From assembly GCA_944324675.1 (NCBI GenBank), contig CALUXE010000002.1, forward strand, positions 62,001 to 126,000: DNA of 64,000 bases, given 5' to 3'. Position numbers and translations under genes: made by a program. Positions 33,143 to 41,800 of the stretch are shown here, one piece after another. Below the pieces are notes generated by a model. The model was not told the origin of the DNA. It worked only from the letters and a program-made list of their open reading frames with translations, and did no database searches. Numbering within the stretch: position 1 is the stretch's first letter; each line of letters opens with the position of its first letter. This DNA is from an uncultured Elusimicrobiales bacterium (GTDB lineage Bacteria > Elusimicrobiota > Elusimicrobia > Elusimicrobiales > Elusimicrobiaceae).

Positions 33143-33612
33143 TCTTTAAAGTATCGCTCCAAAGCGAGCAGGAATTTTTTCTTGTCTGTTCCGCAGGCAA
33201 AGCCAGACAGTTTCCCGTCCGCGCCGATTACCCTGTGGCACGGCACGGCTATTAAAATAGGGTTTTTATTGTTTGCGTTTCCCGCGGCTCTGGCCGCTTT
33301 TTTATTGCCCGCTTTTTCCGCCAGTTCGGCGTAAGAGACGGTTTGCCCGTAAGGTATTTTGATAAGGTTTTGCCATATCTTTATTTGGAACGGCGTTCCT
33401 TCAAGCAGCAAGGGCAAATCGAAAGTTTTGCGCCGCCCTTCAAAATATTGCGCAAGCTGTTTTTCGGCTTCCAAGAGCAGGGGCGTTTGGGCAAGAATAA
33501 AATCTTTGCGGGTGCGGCGCTCTTTGGGGGCTATTTCGCATATTTTGCCGTCTTTTTCGGCCAAGAATAGCTCCCCGATGGGGGAAGATGTAAACATAAC
33601 CTTTTTAATCAT
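33139..33612 (-). CDS. ogt: Methylated-DNA-protein cysteine methyltransferase
   Basis: Suicide repair protein that takes the alkyl group from O6-methylguanine onto C125, in the conserved IAVPCHRVIG. The 157-residue length is that of the Ogt type. The helix-turn-helix region PYGQTVSYAELAEKAGNKKAARA with NGN-like GNANNKNP is also normal. It is divergent from an AlkD-type glycosylase across 33 bp, so two alkylation repair genes share a control region. Its -10 box predicts a transcript that starts at the A of the ATG. Terminal codons overlap those of nagZ. Confidence 0.95.
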   Translation of the reverse strand: MIKKVMFTSSPIGELFLAEKDGKICEIAPKERRTRKDFILAQTPLLLEAEKQLAQYFEGRRKTFDLPLLLEGTPFQIKIWQNLIKIPYGQTVSYAELAEKAGNKKAARAAGNANNKNPILIAVPCHRVIGADGKLSGFACGTDKKKFLLALERYFKD

Positions 33613-33645
33613 TAAAGAATAATATCAAATTTATATAATTAAGGT
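33613..33645. promoter_or_regulatory. Divergent leaderless promoters, ogt and alkD-like gene
   Basis: The 33-bp gap carries TGATATTAT on the minus strand (33627-33619), giving a predicted start exactly at the ogt ATG (33612), and TATAAT on the plus strand (33634-33639), giving a start exactly at the ATG at 33646. No -35 boxes or ribosome sites fit. Shared control of two alkylation-repair genes is likely. Confidence 0.6.
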
Positions 33646-34329
33646 ATGAACATTAAAGAAATAGACGATTTTTTAAAAGAAAATGCCGAGCCTGAATTTA
33701 GGGATTTTTCCGCCTCTTTGATACCTGCGGGCGGCGGCAAATTGCTTGGGGTTAGGCTGCCGATTTTGCGCAAGTTGGCCGCGCGAATAGCCAAAGGCGA
33801 CTGGGAAGATTACTTTCTTAAAGCGCCGGAGGTCTATACCGAGCATACTATGCTTAAAGGTTTCTTGCTGGGCTACATAAAGGATATCGATGTCCTGCTT
33901 AAATATTTAGAACTCTATATCCCCAAGATAAACAACTGGGCGGTGTGCGACAGCCCTTTAAGCGGCCTTAAACTGATAAGGAAACATCAAGAAAAGGTAT
34001 GGTCTTTCCTGCAAGATTACATAGAAGACAAAAGGGAATTTTACGCCCGCGCGGCGGCCTGCCTTTTAATGTGCTTTTTCGTGGACGATAAATATATAGA
34101 CGAGACTTTGCTGGCCCTATCCAGAATGAAAGCGGAAGGCTATTACCGCCAAATGGGGGTGGCGTGGGCGATAAGCGTATGTTACGTAAAATTCCCCGCC
34201 AAGACGGAAGAATTTTTGAAGGAGAAAACGCTTGACGTTTTTACCCATAACAAAGCGATAAGCAAGATACGGGAATCATTTAGGGTAGGCAAAGCCGATA
34301 AGGAGCGCCTGCAAGCTCTAAAGCGGTAG
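33646..34329 (+). CDS. DNA alkylation repair protein, AlkD-like
   Basis: A 227-residue all-helical HEAT-repeat protein of the DNA alkylation repair family, which excises bulky or positively charged alkylated bases. Conserved segments include GVRLPILRKLAARI, EEHTMLKGFLLGYI-like YTEHTMLKGF, and the NNWAVCDSPLS stretch that carries the active-site Trp and Asp of the family. The helices KREFYARAAACLLMCFFV and YYRQMGVAWAISVCYV continue the repeat. Divergent neighbour ogt repairs alkylation directly, which supports the role. ATG 33646 is also the predicted transcription start. Confidence 0.88.
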   Translation: MNIKEIDDFLKENAEPEFRDFSASLIPAGGGKLLGVRLPILRKLAARIAKGDWEDYFLKAPEVYTEHTMLKGFLLGYIKDIDVLLKYLELYIPKINNWAVCDSPLSGLKLIRKHQEKVWSFLQDYIEDKREFYARAAACLLMCFFVDDKYIDETLLALSRMKAEGYYRQMGVAWAISVCYVKFPAKTEEFLKEKTLDVFTHNKAISKIRESFRVGKADKERLQALKR

Positions 34330-34339
34330 AGTATTTTAG

Positions 34340-34345
34340 TAGAAT
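34340..34345 (+). promoter_or_regulatory. -10 box of the IspH-fusion gene
   Basis: TAGAAT placed so that the predicted transcription start (34352) is the A of the ATG; no ribosome site is present. Confidence 0.45.
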
Positions 34346-34351
34346 ATATAT

Positions 34352-36040
34352 ATGAAAGATAAGAACCACGGCGTTGTAGTCGCCCCCGGCGCGGGCTTTT
34401 GCCCCGGAGTAAAAAAAGCGATAGACTGCGTCTTGCATTTGGAAGCGGCGGGTAAGAAGCCTATATATACCATCGGGCCGCTTATACACAATAAGCAGGT
34501 GACGGATATGCTTGCGGAAAAGGGTATAACTTCGATAGACGAGCTTTCCCAAGCCAAGGACAAGAGCGGCGTTCTGGTTATACGCGCGCACGGCATTACG
34601 CCCGAATTTCAGGCGGAAGTGCAGTCCCAGGGAATGGAGGTGGTGGATTCCACCTGCCCGCTGGTCAAGAAAGTGCATAACGTAATAGACGAATACGCCA
34701 AGCAGGGCTACTATACCGTAATAGTGGGCGACGGCGGCCACGCGGAAGTGATAGGGCTTTTGGGGTATACGCGGGGCAAGGGCTATGTGATAGCCAACGC
34801 CGAGGAAGCCGAGAAGCTGCCGCATTTTGATAAGGTAAACATAGTATCGCAGACCACTCAGAAGGAAGAAACTTTTTTTAAAGCGGCCGAAGCGGTAAAA
34901 GCGAAAGCCGACATATGCCAAATCAACAATACGATATGCCAGCCGACCAAACAACGCCAGAAGGAAACCTTGGAACTTGCCAAGAACGCCGATTTGGTAA
35001 TAGTGGTAGGAGGCAAGCACAGCGCCAATACCGCCAGATTGGCCAAGCTGTGCGGGGAATTATGCCCAAAGGTAATACATGTGGAAAGCGAGGAAGAAAT
35101 CCGAAAGGAAGACGTCCTTTCTCCAAGCAATATTTTTATTACGGCGGGCGCCTCTACGCCTAACTGGGTAATAGACAATGTGGCGAGCAGAGTGAAAAAT
35201 TACAGGAAGGAAGCATCCTCTTTCTCGGGGATGCTTGGCAGGATATGGGATTTTATAGTCAAGAGCTCCATTTTTACTGCTTTGGCGGCGGCGTGTCTGA
35301 CATATGTCTGCATGAAACTTTCCGGCGCGCGAAACGATTTAAAGTTGTATTTGCTTTCGGCTTTTTTCGTCTTTACTTTGACTTTCGCCAACAAGACGCC
35401 GCAGGATATGCCTTCAAAAATAAAGAAGCGTTTTCTTACCCCCGTAATTTTAGGAGGGTTGATTGCTTTTATAATTTCGCTTAATTACGGCGCGGGGGTA
35501 TGGCTGCCCACTTTGGTATTTTTGATTTTGGGCGCGGCGGCCTATCCGTTTAGAAGCAGGATAAGTTTCCTTTCGCGGTTGCCGGGTACTAAAGACATAA
35601 TTACGGCCTTGGGATGGTGTTTCGTCTGTGTATACGTACCGGCGGCGAGCCAAGGCCTTTTGATGAGCAAATCTGCGTGGCTGGCGTTCAGCTACGGCCT
35701 TTTGTTGGTGTTTATCCGTTCGGTGATACTAAGCATCGGCGCGGAGAACAAGGATATAATGCTGGGCAAGGAAAGTTTCTACAAAGCCTTCGGCATAAAC
35801 GCCACCAAGACGGCTATCAGCTTGATAATAGCGGCTTTGACGGCGGTGCTTATCCAGCTTTTGATAATGGGTTGGAAGAGCGGCATAGTTTTTATGCTGC
35901 TTTTGGGGCAAATTTATACAATAATAATAGCGGTCTATTTTTACAGCAGGAAGACACCCCGCACAACCGCAAGCGAAACTTTTATAGACGGACAGTTTTT
36001 CGTTTTGGCTTTGCTTACTTATTTGGCGGTGCGATTTTAA
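34352..36040 (+). CDS. ispH: IspH (HMBPP reductase) fused to a UbiA-like membrane domain
   Basis: Residues 1 to about 285 are a full IspH, which reduces HMBPP to IPP and DMAPP in the non-mevalonate isoprenoid pathway. Cluster cysteines C17, C102 and C196, the GPLIHN and IRAHG histidines, and E132 in GHAEVIG are in place. From about 303 to 562 there are roughly nine membrane segments. This part resembles UbiA prenyltransferases: RSVILSIGAENKDIMLGKES around residue 460 matches the second aspartate motif of some UbiA enzymes, but the first two aspartates are replaced by Ser and Ala. Hence a membrane-tethered IspH with a degenerate, perhaps non-catalytic, prenyltransferase domain. Domain assignment of the C-terminal half is from memory of the motif. 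Confidence 0.85.
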   Translation: MKDKNHGVVVAPGAGFCPGVKKAIDCVLHLEAAGKKPIYTIGPLIHNKQVTDMLAEKGITSIDELSQAKDKSGVLVIRAHGITPEFQAEVQSQGMEVVDSTCPLVKKVHNVIDEYAKQGYYTVIVGDGGHAEVIGLLGYTRGKGYVIANAEEAEKLPHFDKVNIVSQTTQKEETFFKAAEAVKAKADICQINNTICQPTKQRQKETLELAKNADLVIVVGGKHSANTARLAKLCGELCPKVIHVESEEEIRKEDVLSPSNIFITAGASTPNWVIDNVASRVKNYRKEASSFSGMLGRIWDFIVKSSIFTALAAACLTYVCMKLSGARNDLKLYLLSAFFVFTLTFANKTPQDMPSKIKKRFLTPVILGGLIAFIISLNYGAGVWLPTLVFLILGAAAYPFRSRISFLSRLPGTKDIITALGWCFVCVYVPAASQGLLMSKSAWLAFSYGLLLVFIRSVILSIGAENKDIMLGKESFYKAFGINATKTAISLIIAALTAVLIQLLIMGWKSGIVFMLLLGQIYTIIIAVYFYSRKTPRTTASETFIDGQFFVLALLTYLAVRF

Positions 36041-36063
36041 AATTTTAAGGAGCGGCAAATAAT

Positions 36064-37179
36064 ATGAAAGTAAGAAGAATCGGCGTTTTAACTGCCGGCG
36101 GCGACTGCCCCGGTCTTAACGCCGTGGTAAGAGGCGTCGCCAAGCACGCCCTTAACTGCGGCATAGAAGTATTGGGTTTTAAAAACGGTTTTGACGGTTT
36201 GGTAAAGAACCAGTTTATGGAATTGGACAGCAAAACCGTATCGGGTATACTTACGCGCGGCGGCACGATACTGGGCACGAGCAATTTGGCCAATCCGTTT
36301 AAATATACTTTGGCGCCGATGGGCTCGCCCGAGGAACCCAAAGATGTATCTTCCCTGGTTCTGCACACGATAAAGACTAATAAGGTAGACGCTTTGGTAA
36401 CGATAGGCGGCGACGGCACTTTATCTATGTCGCAGAAGTTTATAGAGATGGGTGTGCCTATAGTCGGCGTGCCCAAGACCATCGACAATGACCTTTCCGC
36501 CACCGATTTTACTTTCGGTTTTGATTCGGCCCTAAGCGTTGCGACCGACGCCGTCGACAGAATCCACACTACCGCCGAATCGCATCACCGCGTTATGATA
36601 TTGGAAACTATGGGGCGCTATGCGGGCTGGATAGCTTTGCGCTCCTGCATAGCGGGCGGCGGCGACATCTGTCTGATTCCGGAGATACCTTACTCCGACG
36701 ACGCCATTATAGACGCCATAGAGGACAGACAGCGCAAAGGCAAAACCTTCAGCATAATAGTTGCGGCGGAAGGTGCGGTAAACGAGCAAGGCGAAATGGC
36801 GGTAAAGACCAAGATAGCGGGTTCTACCGATCCGATAAGGCTCGGCGGAATAAGCAGCAAGATAGCGGCGATGATAGAGGAACGTCTTAAAGTGGAATGC
36901 AGAGTTGTCGTGCTCGGGCACTTGCAGCGCGGCGGTACGCCTACGGCTTTTGACCGCTGGCTTTCCACCCGTTTCGGCACCGAAGCGGTGGAGCTTATTT
37001 TGCAGGGCAAGACGGGCTATATGGTGGCTTTAAGAGGAACGGAAATAATAAGCGTACCGGTAAAAGACGCGGTATCGAAACTTAAAAGAGTCGACCCGAA
37101 CGGCGAGGAAGTCCGCGCGGCTTTGGCCGTAGGGACGAGCTTCGGTTCAAATAAAATAGGCGGAGCGTGCGGCGTATAA
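36064..37179 (+). CDS. 6-phosphofructokinase, phosphate donor uncertain
   Basis: Phosphorylates fructose 6-phosphate in glycolysis. The 371-residue protein has GVLTAGGDCPGLNAVVRG, GGDGTL (115-120), PKTIDNDL (137-144), the MGRYAGWIA segment and LGHLQRGGTP. Position 118 is Gly, as in ATP enzymes; position 138 is Lys, as in pyrophosphate-dependent ones (E. coli positions 104 and 124). The Gly/Lys pair occurs in a separate family branch whose donor cannot be fixed by sequence. A good AAGGAG site precedes ATG 36064. Coupled to rlmB by TAATG. Confidence 0.93.
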   Translation: MKVRRIGVLTAGGDCPGLNAVVRGVAKHALNCGIEVLGFKNGFDGLVKNQFMELDSKTVSGILTRGGTILGTSNLANPFKYTLAPMGSPEEPKDVSSLVLHTIKTNKVDALVTIGGDGTLSMSQKFIEMGVPIVGVPKTIDNDLSATDFTFGFDSALSVATDAVDRIHTTAESHHRVMILETMGRYAGWIALRSCIAGGGDICLIPEIPYSDDAIIDAIEDRQRKGKTFSIIVAAEGAVNEQGEMAVKTKIAGSTDPIRLGGISSKIAAMIEERLKVECRVVVLGHLQRGGTPTAFDRWLSTRFGTEAVELILQGKTGYMVALRGTEIISVPVKDAVSKLKRVDPNGEEVRAALAVGTSFGSNKIGGACGV

Positions 37180-37925
37180 TGGAAAGAATAGACAAAGAAC
37201 AGCTGATCTTCGGCATACACCCCATAAGGGAAGCGCTTAAAGGCAGAAAGCGCCAAATACTCCAGCTTTACATCGTGGAGAACAAAAAACAGAGCAAAGC
37301 GGTGGAAGACGTTATCCGCCTTGCCAAGACCAACAATGTAAAGATAAAGAGTATGGAAGAGCGCCTTATGAATAATTTGGCCGGCGGCGCAAACCACCAA
37401 GGCGTGATAGCGCGCGCGGAACCTTTAAAGCTTATGCGCCTGACCAATGCTTTGTACGAAAGTTCGGGCAACAATAAGGACTTGTGGCTTGCTATCGATG
37501 AAGTTACCGACCCGCAGAACTTGGGCTCAATGTTAAGGAGCGCGGCCTGTCTGGGGTTCAGCACGGTTCTGTTGCCCCAGCGCAGAAGCGTAGGTATAAC
37601 GGGTACGGTTCATAAAGTGGCGTGCGGCGCTTTGGAGACTTTGAGGATTGTGGAAGTTACCAATCTTACCACCGCGCTGCTGGACTTAAAAGACGAAGGG
37701 TTTTGGATTTACGGCGCCGATATGGCGGGCAAGAGTATAAAAGAGATGGATTACGCTTACCCCGCGGTATTGGTTGTAGGCTCGGAGGGAACGGGCCTGA
37801 GGCTTAAAACGAAAGAACATTGCGACGAGGTTATCAGCATACCGCAGCAAGGCGGAGTAAGCAGTTTAAACGCGGCGGCGGCCGGCGCGATAATAATGTA
37901 TGATATGTTCTCCAAGATAAAATAG
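37179..37925 (+). CDS. rlmB: 23S rRNA 2'-O-methyltransferase, RlmB-type (SPOUT)
   Basis: A 248-residue TrmH-family SPOUT methyltransferase. After an N-terminal substrate-binding domain (IFGIHPIREALK, NHQGVIARAEPL), motif 1 is DEVTDPQNLGSMLRSAACLG, motif 2 is VVGSEGTGLRL and motif 3 is VSSLNAAAAGAIIMYD, which form the knot and AdoMet site. It fits RlmB, which methylates G2251 of 23S rRNA, although other TrmH-family targets are possible. Start ATG 37179 overlaps the phosphofructokinase stop codon by one base. Confidence 0.88.
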   Translation: MERIDKEQLIFGIHPIREALKGRKRQILQLYIVENKKQSKAVEDVIRLAKTNNVKIKSMEERLMNNLAGGANHQGVIARAEPLKLMRLTNALYESSGNNKDLWLAIDEVTDPQNLGSMLRSAACLGFSTVLLPQRRSVGITGTVHKVACGALETLRIVEVTNLTTALLDLKDEGFWIYGADMAGKSIKEMDYAYPAVLVVGSEGTGLRLKTKEHCDEVISIPQQGGVSSLNAAAAGAIIMYDMFSKIK

Positions 37926-37937
37926 GTTTTGGCGCCA

Positions 37938-37973
37938 AAAAATCCCCGTCCTTTTAACAGGACGGGGATTTTT
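37938..37973. terminator. Bidirectional terminator, rlmB and barrel protein gene
   Basis: A 15-bp stem AAAAATCCCCGTCCT / AGGACGGGGATTTTT with a 6-nt loop and T runs on both strands. Confidence 0.94.
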
Positions 37974-37987
37974 GTTTAGTCTAAAAG

Positions 37988-38752
37988 CTAAATGGCTACT
38001 TTGAGGTTTAATCCGAGGGTGTAGGTATCGTCTTGGTGTTCTATGTCCTCAAAGGTGGCGAAAGCCGTTAGGCCCAGCCTTGAGGGAAGGGGGTTGATGT
38101 CCAAACGGGCGGTAAGGAAGTAACCCTTATAATAGCTGTCGCCGCCGAGGTCGTAGACTTTATAGCCCGCTTCGCCGCCGACTCCTACGATGTCCATAAC
38201 GTCAAAAATGGCGAAAGCCTTTAAATTGCCGTTATAGATTTTATTATCGTCATTTTTGCTCATTAATTTGGCGTTTAAACCGTCCCAGTAATCCAGCCCG
38301 CCGATCGCGCCGAGATAAAAAATGCCCAAATCGGCGCCAGCTCTGGCAAAGAAGCCGTATTTGTCGGTCCCGTCGGCTACGCCGCCTTCAGAAAAGTCGT
38401 CGAAGGCGTCAAATTCTATGCGGCCGCCGAGGTCCACGTCAAGGCCGATATTCCAAATCCTTAAAACGGCAAAAATGCCTGGATTGGTAAAATCTTTTGC
38501 GTCGGCATCGTCGATTTTGCTGTATCCGATATAGCCGCCGAGCTGCAGTCTGTCGGTAATGCCGAAAGAAAGCGCTTCTCTAAGGGTATAGACCTTGTTG
38601 CTGTTTCCGTCGGTGGTATCCTGGAAGGTAACCAAAGTGTCGGAAAGTATTTGCCCCTCTGACGGCATAAACAGCGGGTTCGTCACGGCCTTGGCCAAAA
38701 CGAACGGGCTTATAAAGCCTAGCATAAGGATAAAAAGCAATAGTTTCTTCAT
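37988..38752 (-). CDS. Putative outer-membrane beta-barrel protein
   Basis: A 254-residue protein from ATG 38752, with AAGGAGG 7 bp upstream and a signal peptide (MKKLLLFILMLGFISPFVLA). The mature part has repeated amphipathic strands joined by short acidic turns (for example LQLGGYIGYSKIDDADAK and GLDVDLGGRIEFDAFDD), and the last residues LGLNLKVAI form a terminal strand. The strong acidic content and length of about 230 fit a small 10- to 12-strand barrel. No family is assigned. It is a lone gene, divergent from smc. A longer frame start adds only 11 residues and lacks a ribosome site. Confidence 0.72.
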   Translation of the reverse strand: MKKLLLFILMLGFISPFVLAKAVTNPLFMPSEGQILSDTLVTFQDTTDGNSNKVYTLREALSFGITDRLQLGGYIGYSKIDDADAKDFTNPGIFAVLRIWNIGLDVDLGGRIEFDAFDDFSEGGVADGTDKYGFFARAGADLGIFYLGAIGGLDYWDGLNAKLMSKNDDNKIYNGNLKAFAIFDVMDIVGVGGEAGYKVYDLGGDSYYKGYFLTARLDINPLPSRLGLTAFATFEDIEHQDDTYTLGLNLKVAI

Positions 38753-38885
38753 CAAAAAGCCTCCTTGTGGTAAAATATATTTCAATTATGCCAAAAAATA
38801 TATAAATAAGCAAAATATAGTATCATATAAAAAAGGGCCGCTTAACGAGCCCTTGTTTATTCTTGCGGGATCATGCGGAATTATT

Positions 38886-41800
38886 ATGTATCTAAAAGCA
38901 CTGGAAATAATCGGTTTTAAATCTTTCGCGGATAAGGTTAGGCTTAATTTCGAGCCCGGCGTATCTTGTATAGTGGGGCCCAACGGCTGCGGCAAATCAA
39001 ATGTTATAGATTCCGTGCGTTGGGCGATAGGGGAAATGTCTTGGAAATCCTTGCGCTCCAGCTCTATGGTGGACATAATTTTCAACGGTACAAGGAAAAG
39101 AGCTCCGCTTAATATGGCGCAGGTAAATATGGTGTTTGACAATTCCTCAAGAAAACTGCCGGTGGATTTCAACGAGGTTACCGTATCGCGCAAAATATAC
39201 CGCTCCGGCGAAAGCGAATATTTCCTTAACAGGGTACAATGCCGCCTTAAAGACATTAGAGAGATGTTTTTGGATACCGGCATCGGCGGCGAGGGTTACG
39301 CCATAATAGACCAAGGTTCGGTCAACCAGATTTTGGAATCCACTCCAGAACAAAGGCGCGAAATGTTTGAAGAAGTGGCGGGCGTATCAAAATATAAAGC
39401 CAAGAGGGAAGAGGCGGTGCGCAAACTCGAACGAGTGGATATGGATATAGCCCGCTTAAGCGATACTTTGGCCTTGATAGCGGAACAGATAAAGAAACTC
39501 GACAGCGAAGCGCGCAAAGCCAGACTATATCAAAAGTACCGAGAGGAACTTAAAGAAAGCGAAATAGCTCTTTCCTTGGAAAACATAAAAAACCACGAAG
39601 CTCAAATTCAAGCGGCGGCTAAAGAACTGGAACCGATTTTAAAAGAGATAGAGGACTCCAACAATACCGTATCGGCATTGGAAGGGCAAGTCGCGGCTTT
39701 GGACCTTAACCTTACCCATAAGCAGAAGGAGCTTTCCCAATTTAACGAGAATATATCCTCCGCCAAATATCAGATAGGCCTTTTGGAAGGCGCTATACAG
39801 AACTGCCAGAACTTGGCCGGAGAACTTACTTTGCAGGTGCAGAGCTCCCAATCTGAAGAGGTGGTGGCCTCGGCCAGATTGGCCGAACTTGCCCCGGCCT
39901 TGCAGGCCCTGAGGGAAAAAATACGGCAAGCGGAAGAAGAATACAAACCTTTGCAGGATAAATATAATGAGAAGTATTCGCAAGTCAGCGCCAATGAGCA
40001 GGCTTTAAAAGCGGCGCAAAACGAAGTGGAGCGTGCTGTTTCTGCGGCTTCGGATATCTCCCAAAAGCAGATGGAACTTTCCGGCAAAATAGCTTTGGAG
40101 GAATCTTCCTGCGCGCACGAGGACGAGAGCCTTATAAACTTGGAAAGAAATCTGCAAACCCAGCTTCAGCGGGCGCGGGTTTTGAAAGAAGAAATAGAAA
40201 AATTTTCCTCCGCTCTTTTAGAGAAACAAACTTTGGTATCCCAAGTTAAAGAAGACCAGCAAAAAGCCGAAGCCGCTTTAAACGATCTTAACGCTCGGCG
40301 CCAGTCGCTTAACGACAAACTAAATAATTTGAAGGGCAAACGCGCCTCCCTAAACGCCAAAATGCAGATGATACAAACGCAAGGCGAGAACGACCCTTAT
40401 TGGATCGGCACCAAGCTTGTGGAGGAAAGCGGCATAGCGGGTATAAAAGGCACTTTAAGAAAGCAGCTTAAATTTAAGGAAGAAGATTCCCTGGCGGTGG
40501 AGGAAAGCTTGGGCAAGTTTATGGATTCCGTTTTGGCCGATAGTTTCGACGCCGTAAAACAGGCGGTCTCTTTGCTTAAACAAAACGGCAAGGCGCGGTG
40601 CAGATTTATAATACTCTCACGTGTGCCGCAAAGCAGGGAAGGAACTTCCGTTCTTTCGGGCTCGGCGGTAGACGGGCTTTTGCAATACCCGGAGGAACTT
40701 GAGGGCTTGATAAAATACGTAACGGCTTCTTACAGCGCTTTGGAGAGCGAAGTCGGCGACGGGTTTTGGGTTTCCGGCGGAGCTGCGGGCGTAAAATCGC
40801 CGGAGGCTTACTGGGGCGAGGAAGAAACCGTCAAGAAAGAGTTAAAGCGGTTGGACGCGGAGGAGAGGGACCTTTCCGATTCTTTGCAAAAGGTAAATGC
40901 GCAAGCCGCGGAAACGGAGCAGTCTTTGCGGGCTTTGCGCGCCAAGTATCAGGAAGAAAGCATAAGTTTAAATTCTTTAAACAACGACATCAACTTACAT
41001 AAAAGAAGTTTGGCGGAGGCGGAGCAGTCCTGCCAGCAGATAGGCAGGAGCAAAGAGGAAATATCCTCAAAGGTGGCTCAGCGCAGGGCAAAAACCGGGG
41101 AGCTTAAAGTGCAGCTTACCGAACTTACCGGCAAATATGAAGAGGCCAAGGGCAATATACAAACCCTTCGCGATAAGCGAGAACTGCTGGAAAAAGAGGA
41201 ACAAACTTTAAAAGCGGAAATAGAACAAGCCAATGCCAAATTATATGAGGCGAAGATAAAGAAGAACAATTTGGAATTGGATCTTAGGACGGCCGCGTCC
41301 GAAGAGGATAATTTAAAGCAGGCGCAGAGCAAGCGCGGCGAGAATGTGGCTAAAGCGACGGAGCGAATAAAGGTTTTGGAAGATGAAAAGCTGTCATCTC
41401 AAGCGAAGCTTTCCGCCCAGCGCGACGCTTTGGCCGCGCTTGAAGTGGCGGAAAATAAAATGCGCGGCGATTTGAATTTGATAAAAACGGAATTTGACGA
41501 GAAGAGCACCGCCCTTAACAAACGCAAAGCCCGCATAAACGAACTTGCGTTAAAAGCACATGACTTGGAAAACGATTTGGGCAATCACAGAAGGCAAAAA
41601 ACGGCCATAATAAATAATCTTTTGGAATCGTGGAATATAACCCCGCAGGAAGCGCAGATGAAGTGGGGGGAAGTAAAAGTGGATTACGAGCGCGTGAAGA
41701 TGATGAGAAAACGCATAGAAAATATGGGAGCCGTAAATATGACCGCGCCCGAGGAATACGACGCTTTGACCCAACGCAACGACTTCCTTAAAAAACAGAT

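Noticed and set aside
38595-38885. A 97-residue N-terminal extension of SMC
   Set aside because: The SMC family starts at the YLKALEIIGFKSF segment; the extension crosses the opposite-strand barrel gene and its promoter.
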